Below are positions 34,457 to 42,999 of a stretch of DNA of 64,000 bases, in pieces. Below the pieces are notes generated by a model. The model searched no databases and had not been told where the DNA came from. It worked only from the letters and a program-made list of their open reading frames with translations. The stretch covers positions 131,225-195,224 of the forward strand of contig NZ_JBNPXI010000005.1 of NCBI RefSeq assembly GCF_050433385.1, read 5' to 3'. Every line of letters begins with the position of its first letter. Position 1 is the first letter of the stretch. The stretch is from Brassicibacter mesophilus (GTDB lineage: Bacteria > Bacillota > Clostridia > Tissierellales > Proteiniboraceae). The position numbers and the translations under genes were made by a program.

Positions 34457-35269
34457 GTGAATATAGTATCATTTAATGCGTATAGAACTATAGGAATACC
34501 GGGAGCAACATATATAAAGCCAGAAAATATTTTTAGAGAAATAGACAAGATTAAAGATGCAGATTATATACTGTTTCCTGAGTACTGGCAAGTAAATTTA
34601 TTAGTATATAGTCTTAATAAAAGAATATTTCCAAATGTCAACACATATCATCTTGGTCATAACAAAATAGAAATGACTAGAGGATTAATGGCCTCTTTTC
34701 CTCAGAATGTACCATACACAAGGATAATGAGTTCAGGTGACTCGACTATAGATATAGTTGAAGAAGAGTTTGGATATCCATGTGTTGCTAAAGAATCAAA
34801 AAATTCAATGGGACAAGGAGTATTTCTTATTCAGAATCGAAAGGAATTAAGAAGCTATATAGAGAACAATGATACTTTATATATACAAGAAAAACTTCCT
34901 ATTGATAGAGACTTAAGAGTGGTATATGTCGGAAACAAAGTGGTTTCAGCCTATTGGAGAATAGCGCAAGAAGGAAGCTTTCATAATAATATTGCAAAAG
35001 GGGGAAGCTATAGCTTTGAAAATATTCCTAATGAAGCTATTATTCTAGTTGATAAGATCGCTAAAACACTAGGTATAAATCATGCTGGATTTGATGTAGT
35101 AGTAGTCGGAGATAGGTACTACATTTTAGAATTTAATGTACTGTTTGGGAATGAGGGGCTAAGACATCAAGGAATATCTGTAGAGAAATTGATTTATGAA
35201 TATATTATGTCTGACTTTAGCCCGCCTCAACCTACACGTCCGGATTTGGGAGGTAAAAGAGCATCTTAA
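34457..35269 (+). CDS. RimK-like ATP-grasp ligase
   Basis: 270 residues. The ATP-grasp domain (about 95-265) has FGYPCVAKESKNSMGQGVFL (about 105-124; the Lys and Gly-rich lid), LYIQEKLPIDRDLRVVYVG (about 140-158) and ILEFNVLFGNEGL (about 222-234) with the metal-binding Glu and Asn. RimK-type enzymes join a carboxylate to an amine with ATP, for example adding Glu to a protein tail or making a small peptide. The substrate is unknown; no peptide precursor or lysW-type gene is close. The GTG start follows GGAAGGTGAAATA. The stop overlaps the following terminator. Confidence 0.85.
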   Translation: MNIVSFNAYRTIGIPGATYIKPENIFREIDKIKDADYILFPEYWQVNLLVYSLNKRIFPNVNTYHLGHNKIEMTRGLMASFPQNVPYTRIMSSGDSTIDIVEEEFGYPCVAKESKNSMGQGVFLIQNRKELRSYIENNDTLYIQEKLPIDRDLRVVYVGNKVVSAYWRIAQEGSFHNNIAKGGSYSFENIPNEAIILVDKIAKTLGINHAGFDVVVVGDRYYILEFNVLFGNEGLRHQGISVEKLIYEYIMSDFSPPQPTRPDLGGKRAS

Positions 35270-35296
35270 GGACTGGAACACCAGTCCTTTTTTTTA
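35268..35296 (+). terminator. Intrinsic terminator
   Basis: Stem AAGGACTGG / CCAGTCCTT with loop AACA and a long T tail. It starts within the ATP-grasp stop codon. Confidence 0.93.
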
Positions 35297-35318
35297 TATA
35301 ATGGGGTAGGGTGAAAAT

Positions 35319-36128
35319 ATGATGCATGATATTGAAAAAGAAAAAAAATATTTATTGGGAATATTTTCGTGGTTTGGATTTGTGCTTCCATTACCTGAAA
35401 GACTTAAACTAATAAAGGAAGCAAAATTTGATGCTACTACAATTTGGTGGGAAGACGAAGTTGGAACAGAAAAAATTAAAAAAGAAGACATGCCTAAAAT
35501 AGTCAGAGATAGTGGATTAGTGCTTGAGAATATTCATGTACCATATGAAGGATGCAATAATATCTGGAGTGATAGCTATTCATCTCGCAAAGAAGCTTTA
35601 TTCAAACACTTGGATTGGTTATCAGATTGCTATAAGCATAATATACCTGTTATGGTTATGCACATAACAGATGGAGAAAAATTACCTTTACCTAATAAGT
35701 ACGGGATAGAAAGTATAAATAAAATGGTTAGAAGAGCAGAAGAATTAGGAGTAACCTTAGCTATTGAAAACATAAATCGTGTTGATTATATTGACTTTGT
35801 TTTTAATGAAATACAATCTCCAAACCTTGGTTTTTGCTATGATTCATCTCATGATTGGATGTACAGCAAGAATAAGGTTGAGATTTTAAAAAAATGGGGT
35901 CATCTGCTAGTATCAACTCATTTGTCGGATAATGATGGGATTAAAGATAGACATTGGCTGCCTGGCGAAGGAAATATTGATTGGAAAAAGGTATGTGATA
36001 ATTTCCCTAAAGTCAGTTATACAGGATTTATGACGCTTGAGACGGTTTCAAGAAGTCATGAAGAAAAGCCTAGCGAGTTTTTAAAAAATGCATATAAGAG
36101 CTTGAACTGGATAAGAAGCTTAATTTGA
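35319..36128 (+). CDS. Sugar-phosphate isomerase/epimerase (xylose-isomerase-like barrel)
   Basis: 269 residues of the AP-endonuclease-2/xylose-isomerase-like TIM barrel. Metal-ligand candidates are E in LAIENINRVDY (about 149-159), D in GFCYDSSHDW (about 170-179), H in STHLSDNDG and E in MTLETV (about 237-242). The order of ligands and the LPGEGNIDW loop are typical of IolE/UxuA-like epimerases. The substrate is unknown. It starts at ATG 35319 (a second ATG follows) after TAGGGTGAAAAT, is preceded by a strong terminator and is followed by another, so it is probably monocistronic with a promoter in the short gap or reached by read-through. Confidence 0.87.
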   Translation: MMHDIEKEKKYLLGIFSWFGFVLPLPERLKLIKEAKFDATTIWWEDEVGTEKIKKEDMPKIVRDSGLVLENIHVPYEGCNNIWSDSYSSRKEALFKHLDWLSDCYKHNIPVMVMHITDGEKLPLPNKYGIESINKMVRRAEELGVTLAIENINRVDYIDFVFNEIQSPNLGFCYDSSHDWMYSKNKVEILKKWGHLLVSTHLSDNDGIKDRHWLPGEGNIDWKKVCDNFPKVSYTGFMTLETVSRSHEEKPSEFLKNAYKSLNWIRSLI

Positions 36129-36146
36129 TATAATATCAGCATTATG

Positions 36147-36177
36147 ATACCGGCAGATATATTGCTGGTATTTTTTA
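36147..36177 (+). terminator. Intrinsic terminator
   Basis: ATACCGGCA / TGCTGGTAT (one G-T pair) with a T6 tail, 18 bp after the stop of the isomerase gene. Confidence 0.85.
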
Positions 36178-36203
36178 CTTTTTTGATACTATTTTAACGT
36201 ACA

Positions 36204-36262
36204 TTGATTAGGACATAATAAAGTGCTATACTGTATACATGTAAGTGACAAGACAGATGTAA
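36204..36262 (+). promoter_or_regulatory. nadABC promoter with a NiaR-like operator
   Basis: TTGATT (36204-36209), 17 bp, TATACT (36227-36232) predicts a start near 36239. Immediately downstream is AAGTGACAAGACAGATGTA (36243-36261), which on the other strand reads TACATCTGTCTTGTCACTT and resembles the niacin-responsive NiaR (YrxA) repressor site of Firmicutes. A repressor there would block the operon when niacin is available. The promoter is clear; the operator match is from memory. Confidence 0.6.
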
Positions 36263-36288
36263 ACACATTGATGCAAAGGGGTAATGAT

Positions 36289-37200
36289 ATGGATAAAAAT
36301 AAAATTATAGATGAAATAAATACACTTAAAAAAGAGAAAAATGCTATAGTTCTTGCTCATAATTATCAGATTCCCGAAGTTCAGGATATTGCAGATATAG
36401 TTGGTGACTCTTTAGCATTAAGTAGAGCAGCTGCAAAAACATACTGTGAGATGATAGTATTTTGCGGCGTTCATTTTATGGCAGAAAGTGCAAAAATACT
36501 TTCACCAGACAAAATAGTATTACTTCCTGTAAAAGATGCAGGATGTCCTATGGCGGACATGATAACTGCAGAAGATTTAAGAAACTATAAAATCAAACAC
36601 CCTGATACAAAAATAGTGTGTTATGTTAATTCATCAGCAGAGGTTAAGGCTGAAAGCGATATTTGCTGTACATCATCAAATGCGCTAAAAATAGTTCAAA
36701 GCATTGATACGGATAGAATTCTATTTGTTCCAGATAAAAATCTTGGAGGGTATATAAGAGATAGGGTAAAGGATAAAATCATTGATTTATGGCCAGGATT
36801 TTGCATAACTCATCAGAGAACAAGAACTGAAGATGCGGTTAAGGCCAAAAAAGCACATCCAGATGCTGAGGTTTTAGTTCATCCAGAGTGCAGTAGTGAG
36901 ATAGTAAGTCTTGCAGATTTTGTAGGCAGCACATCTCAGATAATTGAATATGCTAATAAATCTAAATCCAAAAGTTTTTGGATAGGAACTGAAATGGGCG
37001 TATTGCATAAACTTAGACAAGATAATCCAGATAAAAACTTTTATATGATTTCTCCATCACTTGTTTGCTATAATATGAAAAAAACAAGCCTAGAAGATGT
37101 TCTATCTGCTTTACAATATGAAAAACATCAGATAACTGTAGATGAAAATATAAGAGGAAAAGCATTGAAGTCGCTTGATGATATGTTAAAGTTCAGCTAG
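36289..37200 (+). CDS. nadA: Quinolinate synthase A
   Basis: 303 residues from ATG 36289, chosen because AAGGGGTAATGAT precedes it; an upstream frame extension has no ribosome site. The NadA marks are AIVLAHNYQIPEVQDIAD (about 18-35), GVHFMAESAKIL, GCPMADMI, CCTSSNAL and HPECSSEI, which supply the three cysteine ligands of the [4Fe-4S] cluster. It condenses iminoaspartate with dihydroxyacetone phosphate to quinolinate. It is the first gene of nadABC. Confidence 0.97.
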   Translation: MDKNKIIDEINTLKKEKNAIVLAHNYQIPEVQDIADIVGDSLALSRAAAKTYCEMIVFCGVHFMAESAKILSPDKIVLLPVKDAGCPMADMITAEDLRNYKIKHPDTKIVCYVNSSAEVKAESDICCTSSNALKIVQSIDTDRILFVPDKNLGGYIRDRVKDKIIDLWPGFCITHQRTRTEDAVKAKKAHPDAEVLVHPECSSEIVSLADFVGSTSQIIEYANKSKSKSFWIGTEMGVLHKLRQDNPDKNFYMISPSLVCYNMKKTSLEDVLSALQYEKHQITVDENIRGKALKSLDDMLKFS

Positions 37201-37212
37201 GGGTGATGTTTA

Positions 37213-38760
37213 ATGGAAAAGTTTTATGCTGATGTGGTAATAATTGGAGCAGGGTTAGCAGGGGTATATACTGCTCTAGAACTAGATTCAAATTTCCGAA
37301 TCATAATCATATCTAAAGAGCTTATAAGTGAAAATAATAGTTCTTTAGCACAAGGGGGAATAGCTGCCTGTACTAAAAAAGACGATAGCTTTATCCTTCA
37401 TGTAAGAGATACTCTAAAAGCAGGTTCACGAGTGAACGATGTAAAGGCTGTTGATGTGTTAGTAAATAATGGGGCATTAGCAGTTGCAGAAATGATTAAA
37501 CTAGGAGTTAACTTTGATAAAGACGAAAATGGAAGCATAAAAACAACTATGGAGGGTGGGCATAGCAGAAGAAGGATACTTCATGCAGGTGGAGATGCGA
37601 CAGGCAAAGAAATAATGGAAGCTCTAGTATGTGAGTTGAGAAGAAGAGATAATATTGTACTATGGGAAAATACTATGGCAATTGACCTGATTAAAAATAA
37701 TGAAAGATGTATAGGGGTTGAAGTGTTAAAGGATAATCAGGTAATAAGTGTTTTATCTAAAAATACAGTCATATCAACTGGAGGTATTGGTGAAGTATAT
37801 AAAAACACAACAAATTCATGTATAGCTACTGGAGATGGTATTGCTATGGCTTATAGGGCAGGCTGTAAGGTTGCTAATATGGAATTCATACAATTTCATC
37901 CTACAGCGTTTTATTCTAATGGGAATGATAGGAAGTTCCTCATATCCGAAGCAGTTAGAGGAGAAGGTGCTGTTTTGAGAAATAAATACAATGAAAGGTT
38001 TATGCAGAAATACCATTCGGATATTGAGCTTGCACCAAGAGATATAGTATCACAAAGCATATATAAAGAAATGCAGGAAACAGACTCAGATTATGTACAT
38101 CTTGATATAACACATAAAGAAAAAGCCTTTTTAAAACAAAGGTTTCCAACTATATTCAATAAATGTTTAGAGCATGGCATTGATATATCCAAGGATTATA
38201 TCCCTGTGACTCCAGTAGAACATTACTCTATTGGAGGAATAAAAGTTAATCTACGTGGTCAAACAAATGTTACTAACTTATACGCTTGTGGTGAATGTAC
38301 AAATACAGGTGTGCATGGAGCAAACAGACTTGCTAGCAATTCTCTTTTAGAATGTGCTGTGTTTGGAGGCAAAATTGCTGATGATATAAATAGTAAAAAA
38401 GATGAATCAAGTTTAACTATTTTAGAGGATATCAAAATAACTGACGTCTCACTTAATATAGCTGATAAAATTATAGAGCAATACAGACAAAGCATAAAAG
38501 AAACTATGGAAAAATATGTAGGGATTGTAAGATGTGATTCGGGACTTAAGCTTGCTAGAAAAGCAATAGACACGATACTTGAAGGATTGAAGCTTAATAG
38601 AGTTCAGTGCAAGGAGTATTATGAAGTTTTAAATATGGCTACAGTTTCTAAGTTAATAATTGAAGCATGTCTATTAAGGAAGGAAAGCATAGGATGTCAT
38701 TTTATATTGGATGAGGGAGAGAGTTTAAATGAAAAAGCTATATCTAGAAAATATAATTAA
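37213..38760 (+). CDS. nadB: L-aspartate oxidase
   Basis: 515 residues. The FAD motif VVIIGAGLAGVYTALEL (about 6-22) is N-terminal, followed by NSSLAQGGIAA, EGGHSRRRILHAGGDATG (about 115-132), FIQFHPTAFY, and VEHYSIGGIKV (about 335-345), with HGANRLASNSLLECAVFG (about 370-387), all typical of NadB and its fumarate reductase/succinate dehydrogenase relatives. It oxidises aspartate to iminoaspartate; in an anaerobe fumarate probably takes the electrons. It follows nadA by 12 bp and overlaps nadC by 32 bp. Confidence 0.97.
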   Translation: MEKFYADVVIIGAGLAGVYTALELDSNFRIIIISKELISENNSSLAQGGIAACTKKDDSFILHVRDTLKAGSRVNDVKAVDVLVNNGALAVAEMIKLGVNFDKDENGSIKTTMEGGHSRRRILHAGGDATGKEIMEALVCELRRRDNIVLWENTMAIDLIKNNERCIGVEVLKDNQVISVLSKNTVISTGGIGEVYKNTTNSCIATGDGIAMAYRAGCKVANMEFIQFHPTAFYSNGNDRKFLISEAVRGEGAVLRNKYNERFMQKYHSDIELAPRDIVSQSIYKEMQETDSDYVHLDITHKEKAFLKQRFPTIFNKCLEHGIDISKDYIPVTPVEHYSIGGIKVNLRGQTNVTNLYACGECTNTGVHGANRLASNSLLECAVFGGKIADDINSKKDESSLTILEDIKITDVSLNIADKIIEQYRQSIKETMEKYVGIVRCDSGLKLARKAIDTILEGLKLNRVQCKEYYEVLNMATVSKLIIEACLLRKESIGCHFILDEGESLNEKAISRKYN

Positions 38761-39577
38761 GAATGCTTTATTAGAAGACATGAATAATGGAGATATAACT
38801 ACAGATAGCCTGATAGATGAAGATAGCTTAAGTGTGGCAGAGATTAAAGCAAAAGAAGATGGCGTAATTGCAGGAATTGATGTTGCAAGAATGGTTTTCG
38901 AACTGCTTGATGATGCTATTATTTTTGAAAAATATATAGATGATGGCTTTGTTACAAAGAAAGGAGATATTATTGCTAGGATAACTGGGAAAACTAGAGC
39001 TATTTTATCAGGAGAAAGAACTGCATTAAATTTACTGCAAAGGATGTCTGGTATTGCAACAACAACTGCTATGTACTCCGAGAGAATAAAGAAATACAAT
39101 GCTAAAATAGTTGATACTAGAAAAACTGTACCAGGACTTAGGATACTTGATAAATATTCAGTTAGAATGGGTGGAGGAATTAATCATAGATTTAATCTAT
39201 CAGATGCGATACTAATAAAAGATAATCATATAAAGGCTGCTGGTGGAATTACTGAGGCTATAAACATAGTGAAGAGCAAAATACCTCATACAGTGAAGAT
39301 TGAAGTAGAGGTTGAAACACTTGACCAGCTTAAAGAGGCTCTAGATGCAAATGCAGACGTAATAATGTTAGATAATATGGATACTGCAGCTATGAAACAA
39401 GCAGTTGTGATAAATAATAAAAAAGCTATTATAGAGGCTTCAGGAAATATGAGTTTAGGTAGAATTCTAGAAGTTGCTGAGACAGGAGTAGATATTATTT
39501 CTGTAGGGGCATTAACTCATTCTGTAAAAGCACTGGATATTAGTTTAAACATATTATCCGATAACTTACAATCCTAA
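38729..39577 (+). CDS. nadC: Nicotinate-nucleotide pyrophosphorylase (carboxylating)
   Basis: 282 residues, a type II phosphoribosyltransferase. Motifs: NGDITTDSL (about 19-27), GERTALNLLQRMSGIATTT (about 94-112), VDTRKTVPGLR (about 129-139), HRFNLSDAILIKDNHI (about 155-170) and EVEVETLDQ (about 192-200). It makes nicotinate mononucleotide from quinolinate and PRPP, completing the de novo route started by nadA and nadB. The start ATG lies within the end of nadB after GAGGGAGAGAG, so translation is coupled. Confidence 0.97.
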   Translation: MKKLYLENIIKNALLEDMNNGDITTDSLIDEDSLSVAEIKAKEDGVIAGIDVARMVFELLDDAIIFEKYIDDGFVTKKGDIIARITGKTRAILSGERTALNLLQRMSGIATTTAMYSERIKKYNAKIVDTRKTVPGLRILDKYSVRMGGGINHRFNLSDAILIKDNHIKAAGGITEAINIVKSKIPHTVKIEVEVETLDQLKEALDANADVIMLDNMDTAAMKQAVVINNKKAIIEASGNMSLGRILEVAETGVDIISVGALTHSVKALDISLNILSDNLQS

Positions 39578-39618
39578 TACTCTCACTTTTTAAGTAAAAA
39601 TAAAGATGAGTAGATTAT

Positions 39619-39726
39619 ACAAATCTTCGATTTGTTATAAGTCACTTAGCTTCTTCATCAATTGCATAGCTTCTGGATAACACGGCTTTGAGTTTAGATG
39701 AAGTCAAAACTTCACCTAAACTGAGC
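39619..39726 (+). other. Hairpin-rich intergenic segment after nadC
   Basis: Two clear hairpins: ACAAATC/GATTTGT (39619-39625, 39629-39635) and GTTTAGATGAAGT/ACTTCACCTAAAC (39692-39704, 39709-39721; one mismatch), the latter extended by GCT/AGC. The stretch has no ORF. It may be the 3' UTR of nadABC or a small RNA; I cannot tell. Confidence 0.35.
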
Positions 39727-39732
39727 TTTAGT

Positions 39733-39772
39733 AAAAAAGCAATATCTTTACTTAATAGGTATTGCTTTTTTA
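39733..39772 (+). terminator. Intrinsic terminator of the nadABC region
   Basis: AAAAAAGCAATA ... TATTGCTTTTTT stem with a T tail, at the end of the hairpin-rich gap and before pgi. Confidence 0.85.
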
Positions 39773-39849
39773 TTTAATTGAAATAACCGGTGGTAATAAA
39801 GTAGAATATATATAGTTAGAATAAATGTTTTAAATACAGGGGGGATAAA

Positions 39850-41196
39850 ATGACCAACATAAGCTTTGATTATTCAAATGCAATGATAGATATTAAAGAG
39901 ATTGACAATATAAGAGAAGAAGTTATTTCCGCGCATAACATGATCTATAAAAAAACAGGTGCAGGAAAGGATTTTTTAGGCTGGGTGGATTATCCAGTAA
40001 ATTATGATAAGAATGAATTTGAAAGAATAAAGGAAGCTGCTGATAAAATCAAAGACAATTCACAAGTCTTAATAGTAATAGGAATAGGTGGATCATATCT
40101 TGGAGCAAGAGCGGCAATTGAGGCGTTAGGACATTCATTCTATAACTTACTTTCACGAAGTAAAAGAAGTACACCCGAGATATTTTTTGTTGGAAATAAT
40201 CTAAGTAGTACATATTTAAAGCATTTACTAGACGTAATTGATGGAAAAGATTTAAGCGTAAATGTTATATCAAAATCTGGAACTACAACAGAGCCTGCTA
40301 TTGCTTTTAGAATATTTAAGGAATATGTAGAAAACAAATATGGAAAAGATGAAGCTAGAAATAGAATATATGCAACTACAGATAAAGCAAAAGGAGCATT
40401 AAAAGAGTTAGCAGATAAAGAAGGCTATGAAACATTTACAATACCTGACGATGTTGGAGGTAGATTTTCCATATTTACTTCAGTAGGCCTGCTTCCTATG
40501 GCAGTAGCTGGGATAGATATAGACAAGATAATGGATGGTGCGAAAGCAGGAACAGAGGAATATAGTTCTGAAAATATAGATAAAAACTATTGTTATCAAT
40601 ATGCAGCTATAAGAAATGTACTATATAGAAAAGGTAAAAATATTGAAATACTTGCTAACTATGAGCCTTCGATGAATTACGTTTCTGAATGGTGGAAGCA
40701 ATTATATGGAGAAAGTGAAGGAAAGGACGGAAAAGGAATATTTCCTGCCTCAGTGAATTTTTCTACGGATCTTCATTCTATGGGACAATATATACAGGAC
40801 GGAAGAAGAGAGTTATTTGAGACAGTAATCAATGTCTTAAATCCAAAGGAAGATATAATAATAAAAAGAGATTCAGAAAATATAGACGGACTAAATTATC
40901 TTTCGGAAAAGACTTTGGATTATGTAAATAAAAAGGCATTTGAAGGCACTATGCTTGCGCATATAGAAGGTAATGTACCTAACTTAGTGATTAATATACC
41001 TGAAATGAATGAATACTATTTTGGAAAGCTAATATATTTCTTCGAAAAAGCATGTGGAATAAGCGGATATTTGCTAGGAGTAAATCCCTTTGACCAGCCA
41101 GGAGTAGAAAGCTATAAAAGAAACATGTTTGCACTATTAGGAAAACCGGGATACGAAAAGCTGAAGAAGGAGTTAACTAGTAAGAACTTAGTGTAA
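39850..41196 (+). CDS. pgi: Glucose-6-phosphate isomerase
   Basis: 448 residues, the short bacterial form. VIGIGGSYLGARAAIEAL (about 77-94), VISKSGTTTEPAIAFR (about 138-153), DVGGRFSIFTSVGLLPMAVA (about 202-221; PGI signature), and GVNPFDQPGVESYK (about 414-427) with the catalytic residues. It interconverts glucose-6-phosphate and fructose-6-phosphate in glycolysis. The RBS AGGGGGGATAAA precedes ATG 39850. It has no operon partner here. Confidence 0.97.
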   Translation: MTNISFDYSNAMIDIKEIDNIREEVISAHNMIYKKTGAGKDFLGWVDYPVNYDKNEFERIKEAADKIKDNSQVLIVIGIGGSYLGARAAIEALGHSFYNLLSRSKRSTPEIFFVGNNLSSTYLKHLLDVIDGKDLSVNVISKSGTTTEPAIAFRIFKEYVENKYGKDEARNRIYATTDKAKGALKELADKEGYETFTIPDDVGGRFSIFTSVGLLPMAVAGIDIDKIMDGAKAGTEEYSSENIDKNYCYQYAAIRNVLYRKGKNIEILANYEPSMNYVSEWWKQLYGESEGKDGKGIFPASVNFSTDLHSMGQYIQDGRRELFETVINVLNPKEDIIIKRDSENIDGLNYLSEKTLDYVNKKAFEGTMLAHIEGNVPNLVINIPEMNEYYFGKLIYFFEKACGISGYLLGVNPFDQPGVESYKRNMFALLGKPGYEKLKKELTSKNLV

Positions 41197-41230
41197 TAAA
41201 ACTATGCTTGAATATTAAAATAGATTAAAA

Positions 41231-41266
41231 AATAGATAAAAGAGCATGTTTGCTCTTTTGTCTATT
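41231..41266. terminator. Bidirectional terminator between pgi and sspH
   Basis: AATAGATAAAAGAGCA / TGCTCTTTTGTCTATT stem (one wobble) with loop TGTT. It overlaps the last codons of the minus-strand sspH gene. Confidence 0.83.
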
Positions 41267-41453
41267 TTAATTCTCTTCCAGTCTCATCTAATTCGTTTAC
41301 AGGAACTACTATGTTTTCACTGTTATCTAGTACTCTTACTTGAGCAGTACCATTTGATGTATTGACATTTTCAATCCATACCTGGTTTCCATTATGAAGA
41401 ACTTCAATATTTTCAGGCGAGTCAATTATTTCTTGTGCTCTGGCAATAATCAC
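41262..41453 (-). CDS. sspH: H-type small acid-soluble spore protein
   Basis: 63 residues. RAQEIIDSPENIEVLHNGNQ, VWIENVN and the end VVPVNELDETGREL match the SspH family, which is packed in the spore core. The GTG start at 41453 follows AAGGAGGTTTTTGTC. This gene shows that the organism belongs to a spore-forming lineage. Expression is expected in the forespore under a sigma-G-type promoter, which I could not identify with confidence. Confidence 0.92.
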   Translation of the reverse strand: MIIARAQEIIDSPENIEVLHNGNQVWIENVNTSNGTAQVRVLDNSENIVVPVNELDETGRELK

Positions 41454-41611
41454 GACAAAAACCTCCTTATATTAATACTTAAGAAATAGAAAATCTCTTA
41501 TGTCTATTTAGTTTTGAATATATAACTGAGGAACTTTCCTTAAAAAAATGATAGATTTAGTTATAGTTTGATATAAAACTATAAAAATATGTATAGATTG
41601 AATATATTTAT

Positions 41612-41652
41612 AAAAAAGGCTTCTAAAGAAGCATTATAATGTTGCCTTTTTT
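41612..41652. other. Hairpin in the sspH-nitroreductase gap
   Basis: AAAAAAGGC ... GCCTTTTTT flanks an inner GGCTTC/GAAGC hairpin (41618-41632). It looks like a free-standing terminator. The rest of the gap from 41454 to 41720 shows only the sspH upstream region. Confidence 0.45.
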
Positions 41653-41720
41653 GAAACTCATCTACGGAAAGTTTTTGTTATTAATAATGTAAAAGTAGAG
41701 CTTTCCTATTCGTTATAGAA

Positions 41721-41748
41721 AAAATCAGCAGATGAACACTGCTGACTT
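41721..41748 (-). terminator. Terminator of the nitroreductase gene
   Basis: On the minus strand a GTCAGCAG/CTGCTGAT stem is followed by a T run (complement of the A run near 41719-41724). Confidence 0.78.
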
Positions 41749-42387
41749 TTAATCTATTACTGTCATTACCTCTTCTACAGGCTTCCGTGGTGGATGAACG
41801 TATTCTATATCTTGTGGAACACCAAAAGGAGTCATTGCTGCAAGAAAATATCCTGGTTTTTTAAAGCCAATAAACTCTTCTATTTCTTTAGCAGCATAGT
41901 TTGGTCCTGTCATCCAACATGTTCCATAGCCCATGCTGGCAGCTGCAAGCTGAAGGTTTTCCATAGCTGCTCCAATATTTTGTATACCAGGAGAAGGTCG
42001 TAAAAAATCATGAATAATACTATCTGAAACTCCTTTTTCCTGAAGAAATTCAATTCCAGTTGCAGGATACGGACCAGCATATACCAAGATAACAATTGGT
42101 GCATTTCTAAATACTGTATGATATTTAACATACTTTTTAAACGCGTTACTTTTTTCTTTATCAGAAGTATATGATGATAGCTCAGCATTTTTATTTTCTA
42201 CAATTCCGACCATTTCTTCTATTTTTTCTTTGTTTCTAAGTATAACAAAATGCCAATTCTGAAGATTTTTACCTGATGGTGCATATGTAGCAGCTTTAAT
42301 TACCTCTTGTATATCTTCCATTGGTATTTCTACATCTTTAAACTTACGCACACTGTGTCTTTTGTAAATGAAATCAAGATTATTCAA
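41749..42387 (-). CDS. Nitroreductase-family flavoprotein
   Basis: 212 residues. The FMN-binding N-terminus is YKRHSVRKFKD (about 8-18), followed by AATYAPSGKNLQNWHFVIL (about 32-50), and the C-terminal part has NIGAAMENLQLAAASMGYGT with CWM (about 137-159) and PFGVP. The family reduces nitro groups or other substrates with NAD(P)H. It is a stand-alone gene; the RBS AAAGGGAGGG lies upstream of ATG 42387. The natural substrate is unknown. Confidence 0.93.
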   Translation of the reverse strand: MNNLDFIYKRHSVRKFKDVEIPMEDIQEVIKAATYAPSGKNLQNWHFVILRNKEKIEEMVGIVENKNAELSSYTSDKEKSNAFKKYVKYHTVFRNAPIVILVYAGPYPATGIEFLQEKGVSDSIIHDFLRPSPGIQNIGAAMENLQLAAASMGYGTCWMTGPNYAAKEIEEFIGFKKPGYFLAAMTPFGVPQDIEYVHPPRKPVEEVMTVID

Positions 42388-42498
42388 ATTATACCCTCCC
42401 TTTAAGCTATACTATACTCTTCCTTATAAATAATATACCAATAATAGCTAATCTTTAAAACAATAAACTCTATTTTAAAATAATCAGCATGCATATTA

Positions 42499-42559
42499 TT
42501 GATAAAATACTCAAAAATATTATAGAATAAGAGTTTAATATACCGTATGTGGGTATATT
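42499..42559 (+). promoter_or_regulatory. Possible promoter and hairpin upstream of the selenoprotein gene
   Basis: TTGATA (42499-42504), 16 bp, TATAGA (42521-42526). Downstream, AATATACC (42537-42544) and GGTATATT (42552-42559) form an inverted repeat in the 5' UTR that could be an operator or RNA hairpin. Confidence 0.4.
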
Positions 42560-42603
42560 AGAAATATAAATATTATGAAATTGATTTGGAGGAGACTGTG
42601 ACG

Positions 42604-42900
42604 ATGAATATTATTTTAGATGATAAAGTAAAAGAACGACTCAGAATGATGGGAAGGAAATCGATGACGATTTATACAGCTGCAGTAGGGAGCTGCTGAA
42701 GTCCTAGGCCAGAAATATTTGTAAGGCTTAATGAGCCGGAGGCTCGAGATAAATATGATATGTATGAGGTAGATGGTATAAATATATTTTTGTATAAAGA
42801 AGCTGAATTAACTGAGGATACACTCAGAATAGAACCTGCAAAGCATGTATCTGATTTAGCTAATAAAGAATTTGATGTTCATGGATTAAAGCTTGAATAA
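42604..42900 (+). CDS. CC/Se-motif (HesB-like) selenoprotein with in-frame TGA
   Basis: 98 residues read from ATG 42604 to TAA 42898-42900 through one in-frame TGA (42697-42699), taken as selenocysteine 32 in AAVGSC-U-SPRPEIFV. The frame is open and protein-like on both sides: NIILDDKVKERLRMMGRKSM before, and YDMYEVDGINIFLYKEAEL after. The Cys-Sec pair and the later VDGIxIF segment fit the small CC/Se-motif or HesB-like selenoprotein family, in which homologues carry Cys-Cys. The function is unknown; redox or Fe-S chemistry is likely. GGAGGAG lies 9 bases before the ATG. An ordinary gene finder will cut or miss this gene. Confidence 0.82.
42700..42747 (+). promoter_or_regulatory. Candidate bacterial SECIS region
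   Basis: Downstream of the TGA, GAGCC (42733-42737) and GGCTC (42741-42745) pair around a G-starting loop, GGA. The loop begins 39 bases after the TGA, at the long end of the range for bacterial SECIS elements. The region lies inside the coding sequence, as it should. Confidence 0.4.
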
Positions 42901-42999
42901 GGTATGTATTATTAATGTGTAATAGTGTAGTAAATAAGTTCAATAAAATGCATACTATGAAATATATAGTTACGATATGACGCTATAGGAGGAAATAGT

